From CACZQA01 sp050943615 (lineage in GTDB: Bacteria; Actinomycetota; Coriobacteriia; Coriobacteriales; QAMH01), in the NCBI GenBank assembly GCA_050943615.1, contig JBMNPN010000133.1:1-5051 (forward strand): 5,051 nt of DNA, in the 5' to 3' direction. The notes beneath the pieces are model-generated. The model saw nothing but the letters and a program-made list of their open reading frames with translations. It made no database searches and had not been told where the DNA came from. The position numbers were made by a program, and so were the translations under genes. This document shows, piece after piece, positions 1 through 5,051 of the stretch. The stretch's first letter is position 1; every line of letters starts with the position of its first letter.

Positions 1-311
1 ACGCCCAGGCCAAGACCCAGCGCTTCGTCGTGCTGGCCAACTGCGGCTTCCCCGGAGAAAAGAATTTCGAGGTGCTGCGCGCGGCCATGGCCTGCTGCAA
101 TCCGTCCCTTGAAATCTACCGCAACTGCGGCCGGCTTCTCAAGATGCAGAAGCCGGACGTTCAGGAAAAAGTCAGCGAATGGCTGAAAGCCGTCGAAGCC
201 GCCGGCGCGGAAATGGCCTCAGGGCAAGATGTAAGTGCCGAAACCCAGACGGCCCTCGAGATGCCGCTGATGGCTGTGCCTGATTACGTAAAAATTCTGG
301 GGATGGGGTGA
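1..311 (+). CDS. Flavodoxin-like NAD(P)H-dependent oxidoreductase, C-terminal part (5' end outside window)
   Basis: The frame is open from base 3 to a TGA at 309-311 and gives 102 visible residues. The GTG at 30 is internal, because the frame continues leftwards to the window edge without a stop. The visible part starts with a beta-strand-like stretch, RFVVLANCGFPGEKNFEVL, followed by a cysteine-containing segment (ACCNPSLEIYRNCGRLLK) and a long amphipathic helix. A hydrophobic strand followed by a Cys-Gly-Phe-Pro loop, a helix and a C-terminal cap resembles the last third of flavodoxin-fold FMN reductases and iron-sulfur flavoproteins. These are soluble enzymes that pass electrons from NAD(P)H or ferredoxin through FMN. 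The FMN-binding N-terminus is not visible, so the assignment rests on overall resemblance. Codons are rich in G/C at third positions, unlike everything between 470 and 4800. The gene is convergent with the minus-strand block and probably belongs to the resident chromosome. Confidence 0.55.
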   Translation, partial: AQAKTQRFVVLANCGFPGEKNFEVLRAAMACCNPSLEIYRNCGRLLKMQKPDVQEKVSEWLKAVEAAGAEMASGQDVSAETQTALEMPLMAVPDYVKILGMG

Positions 312-331
312 GCGTTCAAGACAATCCCACC

Positions 332-363
332 AAAAAACCGAAGACGGTTCTCCGCCTTCGGTT
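332..363 (-). terminator. Rho-independent terminator closing the minus-strand operon, possibly bidirectional
   Basis: AACCGAAG at 336-343 pairs with CTTCGGTT at 356-363 (8 bp). After one A/C mismatch (344/355), CGG at 345-347 pairs with CCG at 352-354 around a TTCT loop. Read on the minus strand, the stem runs straight into a T-run (the complement of the A-run at 332-337), which is the classic intrinsic terminator layout. It lies about 105 bases past the stop of the 238-residue gene. On the plus strand the stem follows the oxidoreductase stop by 24 bases, but the following sequence (GATAGATATTATTT) is only loosely T-rich, so termination in that direction would be weaker. Confidence 0.8.
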
Positions 364-418
364 GATAGATATTATTTCGTTGAAAAATCGGCTTTCACAT
401 GTCACGCTTCTCAATAAA

Positions 419-460
419 TTCAAAATACTGCCTATATCATTCTAGATTTACTATTTTGAA
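419..460. repeat. AT-rich inverted repeat, 9-bp arms, 24-base spacer
   Basis: TTCAAAATA at 419-427 is the exact reverse complement of TATTTTGAA at 452-460. A T-run follows on the plus strand at 464-469 and overlaps the stop codon of the 238-residue gene. It could be a weak second terminator for plus-strand readthrough from the oxidoreductase gene. The arms are AT-rich and the spacer is long, so the hairpin would be weak. In sequence this AT-rich, a match of this length may also be chance. Confidence 0.3.
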
Positions 461-467
461 CCGTTTT

Positions 468-1184
468 TTAATTACATTGATTCGAGATTTTTGTAATCTC
501 ATCAATCGAATAGTGAAAATATTGATTAAATTCTAAAATTAATTTAGAAAGCGAAATTCCCAATAATTGAGGATGGAAAATATCTTTATTTCCTTTACTT
601 GCAAGGGTAAATAGACATGGCTCATCTCTTCCAACAATATTTAAATGAAGATTGGGAATTGAATGTTTATATGTATTAGATATCGTGTTAACTAAATCCA
701 TAAATGATTTAAATTGATCATATTCTTTAAATTTTTTATTAGCCAAGTATTTTCCTATACTATCAATTTCAATGTCTGAATTTTTTCTTCCACTCCATAA
801 ATACCACGTTATCGCTATACTCATATCAATATAATGTCTTATATCTGCAATAATATATGATCCTAATTTTACAGATCTTGTAAAATAATATGTATTATAC
901 AGCTTTACTAAATCTCCATTTTCCCGCATAATTTTCCACGCATCACAAAAATCAACGATCATTTCGTTCGTACAGTCTAATTCTCCGATTAATGAGATGA
1001 AAGGAATTTGCAAATCTTCATCAATAGTAGAAAGCCGTGGAAAAAGATTACTATTCATATTCTCTTTTGGTGTTTTTCCTGTCCGTATTAATGGATAATG
1101 TTTTAATTCTTCTTTTTCCTTTTCAAGATCAGATTGATATTTTATTAAAGTTCTTTCTAAATCTTCTTGCTCTTTTTTATCCAT
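468..1184 (-). CDS. Hypothetical 238-residue, mostly helical cytoplasmic protein downstream of an AlbA_2 protein
   Basis: I do not recognise this protein by name. Residues 1-30 are highly charged (Lys/Glu-rich) and probably form a helix or short coiled coil. A helical core follows: a segment with DFCDAWKIMRENG at 78-90, then IADIRHYIDMSIAITWYLWS at 112-131, which is an amphipathic aromatic-rich helix rather than a clear membrane segment. Next come NTISNTYKHS at 166-175 and GRDEPCLFTL at 185-194, and a final helix ends in FNQYFHYSIDEI at 219-230. The helix pair plus the N..YKHS element is reminiscent of HEPN-type helical proteins. However, the HEPN catalytic R-x4-6-H is missing, since no Arg stands 5-7 residues before His174. 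I infer at most a HEPN-like or other non-enzymatic partner. The ATG is preceded by a good Shine-Dalgarno. The gene starts 57 bases after the 996-residue gene and shares its low G+C, so the two are probably co-transcribed. It is the last gene before the terminator at 332-363. Confidence 0.8.
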   Translation of the reverse strand: MDKKEQEDLERTLIKYQSDLEKEKEELKHYPLIRTGKTPKENMNSNLFPRLSTIDEDLQIPFISLIGELDCTNEMIVDFCDAWKIMRENGDLVKLYNTYYFTRSVKLGSYIIADIRHYIDMSIAITWYLWSGRKNSDIEIDSIGKYLANKKFKEYDQFKSFMDLVNTISNTYKHSIPNLHLNIVGRDEPCLFTLASKGNKDIFHPQLLGISLSKLILEFNQYFHYSIDEITKISNQCN

Positions 1185-1192
1185 ATCTCTTT

Positions 1193-1197
1193 TCCTT
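1193..1197 (-). promoter_or_regulatory. Ribosome binding site of the 238-residue gene
   Basis: On the minus strand, AAGGA lies 8 bases before the ATG at 1184-1182 (AAGGAAAAGAGATATG). This fixes the start and shows that the downstream gene has its own translation signal rather than depending on coupling to the upstream gene. Confidence 0.75.
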
Positions 1198-1241
1198 TAC
1201 TAGATCATCTCAAAGCACATGAAAAACATTACGTAAATTTC

Positions 1242-4232
1242 CTATATATCATCATTCCTTTCATTTATAAAAAACTTCTCTAAATTTCTTAATGCTTTGG
1301 CAAGATTGATCCATCCTTCCCCATCTGCCTGCACAGCGTAGCTATGGTATTTTGTTATCCTTCTTGTTAATTCTTTTTCAAGTACTCCATTAAATCCACA
1401 AAAGGAAAATGTACAACCCTCTTGTAGATATCCAGTTCTTATATCTTTATTATTTTCCAAAATATCTGCAACTCTTCGATTAATAAAACCGCTCTTTTCC
1501 TCTGGTGAATAAAAAAGTATTCTTCCTAAACATCGCATTGCCTGCTCTTCTAAATTACTCTTCTTTGCGAGTTTTTTTACTTTTTTTATCCAATTATCTA
1601 AATAATCAGTATCTATTAAGCCATCCTTTTTTAGGCCAGGTACTCTTTTCCAAATTCTTAATAAAAAAAGTATTTTCTTTCTTTTGCATCTATCTGTCTC
1701 TTTATTTTGTTTCTTAACTAAAGCGACAAAAAACGCTGGATTCTTAGATAATTCAAGTTGTAAATATTCAGGATAGCCCCCTTCTTCACCAGTTATATAT
1801 CCTAAATATTTCCATTCAATTTTTTTAATACATGTTATTTCATTATCATTATTTCTTTGTAGATACAGCCACGATAAAAGCCTTTCAACAAAAAATTGAT
1901 GCTGTAAGTTCCCTTTTTCATTAAATAATTTCAACGTATCAATTACCATTTGTTTCGGGATTTCTTGATCTTTATTTTCAATTAGCCTAGACAAAATTTC
2001 GATACTTTTATCTGCTCGTCCGTGCTGATTAAAATTCTCTATTGCTTGTTTACTGAGTAAAATATCATTTTCAACGAATATCGGTAAAACCCTATCCCAA
2101 TAAATTTGTGCCGACTCCTCATCTAGCATTGTTACTTTTTCTATACTTTGATTTGAAATCGGCAAACAAGCATAAATCTTTGCCTTTATTTGATCCGAAC
2201 TATCTCTCAAAATAAATGCCAACCTGTTAAAATCAATAGATATTACAAGGAACGATATCAATTCATCTATTCCTTTATCAACATTATTTTTATCAACATT
2301 GTTTTCTATAATTGCTTTTAAATCTTCATCATTAATAATTTTTGCCAAGCAACAGCCAGCATCCCGTTTATCTTCTATATCCTTAGCAAATGCAATTACT
2401 GAATCTAATCCACCTTCTTGATAAATAGTATTAATTGCAATTTCTCGTTTCTTTTCCTGATCTTCCCATTCTCCATCCAGCAAAGGAAACCAACTTCTGT
2501 TAAAAAGACGAATGTTGTCAAAATATCCAGTTTTATTTTCTAATTGTTCCGACAATTTTTTTATAGGTTTTAACCTTTCTTCAATTGGTGCTATATTTTC
2601 ACCAAAACGTTTTTTGGCCCACGACAATAAATCTTGTAATTTATTCCACAGTTTTTCTCTATCTTTTTGAGAGAGTTCGTCTAGATTATTATTCAACTTT
2701 TTAATAATATATTCTTCTGTATTTTGTGGTACGTATTTGATTATTTCAACCATTTCGCACATACGTTCAACTTGATTGTTTATCAATTCGCACGCTATTT
2801 CCACATATTTTTCTTTTGATTCTAAGTATTCATTCTCAGTTGGAGAAATATCTAAATATTCTGTACTATAAACCCGAATAATTCGTGGATGAGGATTATT
2901 GATTATTTTTATTAGTACTTTCCAAGTTAAATCTTCGTTTACTTTTGCCAACCCTTTAAAAACACCTGTTCTAATGGTTAAACGAGCGTATGTTTGTGGT
3001 TGTATAGGATTAACAATCCCCGTTAAAATATCTATAAAGCTCTCCCTTATTCCTGCCAATTGAAAAATAATCCGCATCGATCTTGAAAAATAGTTCTCAA
3101 TTTTAGCTAAATCGCTCAAAGCTCCACCCAAGTGTCTTTCCAATGAAGGCTTTGATTTTTCCAAATAAGAAAAAAATGCTTGGTCTTTTTCGTCAAATAA
3201 TCTTTCTAGATGACTTAAAAAAATATCAGGAGCTGCTTCTTCAAAATATTTAAAATTATCAGCTATGTTTGTGGCATAAATATTCCAATCTGTTGTTTTA
3301 AAAACTTTGTTTTCAAGATTTCTAATCTCGCTCTGAACAAAACTTTCACTAACATTCGGAAAATCTTTTGAATTATTTCCTAAAACTGCAATTGATTCTG
3401 CAATACCGCGCTGAATATTTTGGGAATATCCGTTCTCCAAAAATACTTTTCCCGCTTCTTCAAAGAACTTTTCTAATAAAGTAGCCGTAATATAATTCGT
3501 ACTTTTTAGCAATAGATCTTTATGTTCTTTACATTGCCATATTTTATTATTTGAACTAAACGTCTCTCTATTGTTTCCACAAAACGTCATAGCGTTCTTA
3601 ACATCGAGATTCGACTCTGTCCCCAAAAGGCGCTTAATTAATGCAAGATCCCCTTGACTTTCTTCATTCCACGATCCGATAAGTGACAATATGGAAACGT
3701 ATCTTTCATCATCATGATTTAATTTCGTAATTGATGCTTTTTCTAATAATTTCCGCCGACCATCTTCAAACAAAACAACATTTTGGGTATTTTGCCTAAC
3801 AAATGCCTGTCCTGCTAAAATAGATTTATTGTCCCCTGATTTCTTCACAATATTTTCTTTTACTTCATAGACGTAATCTGTATTATCTTTAGAAATGCAA
3901 AAATAGCCAAAATGTTTATTGTCATAATCTACTGTTCCAGAATAAATTAATGGAATCGGTGATATCTTTTTTACCAAATTTTGCCATTCATTATCATCAT
4001 GCCATGTGCTAATATCTATGCCTTTTTTATATTTATTATTATCCTCTATTCCAATAATAATAAATTTATTTTCACCAATGTCAGCTTTAGAATTGAGCAT
4101 TGCAATAATATCTTTGAGAAAATCAATTTTATTTTCATTAATATCATATGGTTTTATTTTATAGTCTAACCATGATGCTTCCGATGGTAATTCTTCAATA
4201 ATTTTTTTAACTTGGTCCTCAATTTTCAGCAT
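1242..4232 (-). CDS. AlbA_2 (Schlafen-like) domain protein with long helical-repeat C-terminal region, 996 residues
   Basis: Residues 1-155 match the AlbA_2/Schlafen-type putative nucleic-acid-binding domain. Seen are EASWLDYK at 18-25 (the E..x(D/E)xK opening), FLKDIIAMLNS at 38-48 (the helix with the family's K-x-I-x-A-x-x-N pattern), FIIIGIED at 57-64 (core strand and glycine turn), a strand FGYFCI at 108-113 and AFVRQNTQNVVL at 143-154 (the closing FxR strand). Residues 170-996 are almost wholly alpha-helical with regularly spaced leucines and aromatics, like a HEAT/TPR-type solenoid. Conspicuous elements there are LFNRSWFPLLDGEW at 576-589, GYPEYLQLELSKNPAFFVALV at about 819-839 and WIKKVKKLAKK at 881-891. 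No Walker A (GxxxxGK[ST]) is present, so this is not an AlbA_2-AAA_4 or STAND ATPase. No signal peptide or membrane helix is evident. Related Schlafen-fold domains include RNases, which makes an RNA- or DNA-acting effector plausible but unproven. The gene lies between hsdS and a small helical protein on the same strand, the position of accessory genes in type I R-M loci. Confidence 0.82.
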   Translation of the reverse strand: MLKIEDQVKKIIEELPSEASWLDYKIKPYDINENKIDFLKDIIAMLNSKADIGENKFIIIGIEDNNKYKKGIDISTWHDDNEWQNLVKKISPIPLIYSGTVDYDNKHFGYFCISKDNTDYVYEVKENIVKKSGDNKSILAGQAFVRQNTQNVVLFEDGRRKLLEKASITKLNHDDERYVSILSLIGSWNEESQGDLALIKRLLGTESNLDVKNAMTFCGNNRETFSSNNKIWQCKEHKDLLLKSTNYITATLLEKFFEEAGKVFLENGYSQNIQRGIAESIAVLGNNSKDFPNVSESFVQSEIRNLENKVFKTTDWNIYATNIADNFKYFEEAAPDIFLSHLERLFDEKDQAFFSYLEKSKPSLERHLGGALSDLAKIENYFSRSMRIIFQLAGIRESFIDILTGIVNPIQPQTYARLTIRTGVFKGLAKVNEDLTWKVLIKIINNPHPRIIRVYSTEYLDISPTENEYLESKEKYVEIACELINNQVERMCEMVEIIKYVPQNTEEYIIKKLNNNLDELSQKDREKLWNKLQDLLSWAKKRFGENIAPIEERLKPIKKLSEQLENKTGYFDNIRLFNRSWFPLLDGEWEDQEKKREIAINTIYQEGGLDSVIAFAKDIEDKRDAGCCLAKIINDEDLKAIIENNVDKNNVDKGIDELISFLVISIDFNRLAFILRDSSDQIKAKIYACLPISNQSIEKVTMLDEESAQIYWDRVLPIFVENDILLSKQAIENFNQHGRADKSIEILSRLIENKDQEIPKQMVIDTLKLFNEKGNLQHQFFVERLLSWLYLQRNNDNEITCIKKIEWKYLGYITGEEGGYPEYLQLELSKNPAFFVALVKKQNKETDRCKRKKILFLLRIWKRVPGLKKDGLIDTDYLDNWIKKVKKLAKKSNLEEQAMRCLGRILFYSPEEKSGFINRRVADILENNKDIRTGYLQEGCTFSFCGFNGVLEKELTRRITKYHSYAVQADGEGWINLAKALRNLEKFFINERNDDI
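2274..2303. repeat. 15-bp in-frame tandem duplication inside the 996-residue gene
   Basis: Bases 2274-2288 and 2289-2303 are adjacent copies of TTTATCAACATTRTT that differ at one position (A at 2286, G at 2301). The unit is five codons, so the frame is kept and the protein reads NNVDKNNVDK at residues 644-653. The repeat falls in a polar, loop-like stretch between helices, where length change should be tolerated. It is likely a replication-slippage product. Confidence 0.85.
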
Positions 4233-4310
4233 GCATTACCTCAAAATCTCTTGCATATTTTTCATCAACAAAAGACTAATACAATTATGCCTCTTAACAT
4301 TTGTTTACTA
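4233..4310 (-). other. 77-78-base gap between hsdS and the 996-residue gene
   Basis: The gap is AT-rich with no hairpin-plus-T-run that would end transcription after hsdS. A weak promoter-like pair (TTGTAT, 18 bases, AAATAT on the minus strand) can be picked out, but pairs of this quality are common in such AT-rich sequence. Readthrough from hsdS is therefore the simpler reading, with an optional internal promoter not excluded. Confidence 0.35.
4239..4242 (-). promoter_or_regulatory. Ribosome binding site selecting the start of the 996-residue gene
   Basis: On the minus strand the leader reads TTGAGGTAATGCATG. GAGG is 6 bases before the ATG at 4232-4230, an ideal spacing. A second ATG at 4236-4234 is out of frame and only 2 bases from GAGG, too close to be used. 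The start at 4232 is therefore well supported, and the AlbA_2 domain begins immediately after it, as expected. Confidence 0.75.
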
Positions 4311-5051
4311 TCAATTATTCTCTTCCACGCCCGGACATCTTTCTACTAAAAGCATCAGCTCTTCAATTTTCGCAACAATACGCTTTTGCTCAGCGAGTGG
4401 GGGAAGGGGAAATAATAATGTAAGAACATTTTTTCGTTCAATACCCGGTATCATACTTTTTGCCTTAGATTTTAAATTTTCTACCTGACTTTCGATATAA
4501 TATTTTAAAAATACCGTATCAATACAAATTGGAGTTATTGCCATAATTTGTCGCGCTATATGAACGCTTTCCTGTTGCAATATTGTAGTTTTTCCAACAG
4601 TACCTTTACACGTCAATAATAAATCACCCTTGTGCGCAATATTTTTGGGACATGTCGTCCATCTATTAATAATAAGATTATTGATATTAAAATTACTTGC
4701 GCCAGTTATATAAGGTATACCGTTTTCTAAGGAATTATATTGATCTGGCTTAAGATCTGATCCGGATAATAACGAAATAGTAGAACTCAACCTCACCCAC
4801 TTCCAACTCTCCGGAATCTCAAAGGGAATTTCTTCTTCCGTAATTTCCGGCAGCTTTTTTGATTTCTTGATCTTACCTGCTTGGATGAGTTTTTTCTTTT
4901 CGGCCTGAATCTGCTGATACAGTGCTTCCCCGGTGCCTTCTTCCGGGCGCTGTTCGACGAGCTTGCCTTCGACGGCGTATTGGAGGATCGATTTCTTTAG
5001 ATTTTCTGGGAATTTCTGGTTATAGATTTCAAGGCGATTGTAAGCTTTTTC
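4311..5051 (-). CDS. hsdS: Type I restriction-modification specificity subunit HsdS, C-terminal 246 residues (N-terminus outside window)
   Basis: HsdS gives type I R-M complexes (HsdM2S, HsdR2M2S) their bipartite DNA target through two target-recognition domains (TRDs) joined by conserved helices. The frame is open to the right window edge. Counting from that edge, residues 1-85 are the central conserved region, including KFPENLKKSILQYAVEGKL at 13-31, a long Lys/Glu/Gln-rich helix at 44-66, and IPFEIPESWKWVRL at 75-88, the usual entry to a TRD. Residues 89-214 form the second TRD, with the typical GIPYITGASNFN early on and SMIPGIERKNVLTLLFPL near its end. Residues 215-238 are the C-terminal conserved helix, PLPPLAEQKRIVAKIEEL and on. 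The run AYNRLEIYNQKFPE at 3-16 normally follows the first conserved helix, so a complete first TRD should lie to the right. The GTG at 4796 is internal, not the start. The TGA at 4313-4311 leaves a normal short tail. Partner hsdM and hsdR are not visible. Confidence 0.95.
   Translation of the reverse strand, partial: EKAYNRLEIYNQKFPENLKKSILQYAVEGKLVEQRPEEGTGEALYQQIQAEKKKLIQAGKIKKSKKLPEITEEEIPFEIPESWKWVRLSSTISLLSGSDLKPDQYNSLENGIPYITGASNFNINNLIINRWTTCPKNIAHKGDLLLTCKGTVGKTTILQQESVHIARQIMAITPICIDTVFLKYYIESQVENLKSKAKSMIPGIERKNVLTLLFPLPPLAEQKRIVAKIEELMLLVERCPGVEENN

Noticed and set aside
166..175. Possible HEPN RNase motif in the 238-residue protein (coordinates are residues 166-175 of that protein)
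   Set aside because: His174 is present, but no Arg lies at the required spacing before it, so catalytic HEPN activity is not supported.
1037..1222. Plus-strand open frame of 61 codons overlapping the start of the 238-residue gene
   Set aside because: It is antisense to a well-supported gene with a good Shine-Dalgarno. Its Leu/Phe-rich product is what antisense of Lys/Glu-rich coding sequence gives.
1200..1229. Nine-codon leader-like reading frame (MFFMCFEMI) in the gap before the 238-residue gene, minus strand
   Set aside because: Its only Shine-Dalgarno-like sequence overlaps the upstream stop codon. It shows no run of a regulatory amino acid and no attenuator hairpin, so chance is sufficient.
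1505..1717. Plus-strand open frame of 70 codons inside the 996-residue gene
   Set aside because: It is a shadow of the minus-strand gene, hydrophobic by complementarity to Lys/Asn-rich codons. The product has no recognisable motif.
3981..4169. Plus-strand open frame of 62 codons opposite the AlbA_2 domain
   Set aside because: It is fully antisense to the conserved AlbA_2 motifs, and the Ile/Phe-rich composition is a by-product.
4231..4488. Plus-strand open frame of 85 codons across the hsdS 3' end
   Set aside because: It is antisense to the conserved HsdS C-terminal helix and its product is not recognisable.
4311..4796. hsdS read as a short 161-residue half-subunit starting at the GTG at 4796
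   Set aside because: The same frame continues without a stop to the window edge and encodes the canonical central conserved region, so the GTG is an internal valine.

Overview
The window joins the end of a GC-rich bacterial chromosomal gene to an AT-rich accessory block transcribed in the opposite direction. By my own counts, bases 121-180 in the left gene are about 55% G+C, bases 4681-4740 in the block about 27%, and bases 4921-4980 in the conserved part of the rightmost gene about 63%. The block therefore looks acquired from, or exchanged with, a different gene pool. The organism cannot be named from this sequence. A GC-rich anaerobe carrying flavodoxin-type reductases would fit, but that is a guess.

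Layout. Bases 1-311 (+) are the 3' end of a probable flavodoxin-like, NAD(P)H-dependent oxidoreductase. Bases 312-467 are non-coding. They hold a strong hairpin at 336-363 whose T-run is oriented to stop minus-strand transcription, and a weaker AT-rich inverted repeat at 419-460. Everything to the right is on the minus strand and reads right to left. First comes the C-terminal 246 residues of a type I restriction-modification specificity subunit (HsdS, 4311 to beyond 5051). Then, after a 77-base gap, comes a 996-residue protein with an N-terminal AlbA_2/Schlafen-like domain and a long helical-repeat body (1242-4232). After a 57-base gap there is a 238-residue uncharacterised, mostly helical protein (468-1184).

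How the genes may work together. HsdS directs a type I methyltransferase/restriction complex to its DNA target. The hsdM and hsdR genes are not in the window and would be expected to the right. The two genes downstream of hsdS are not canonical R-M subunits. Same-strand packing, short gaps, shared low G+C and one terminator after the last gene suggest a single transcript. The large protein has the look of a defence effector plus sensor: a putative nucleic-acid-binding or nuclease N-domain on a roughly 830-residue helical scaffold. With the small protein it forms the best candidate here for an undescribed R-M-associated anti-phage module. That role is inference from architecture and position. 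No phage, integrase, tRNA, IS element or CRISPR signal was seen.
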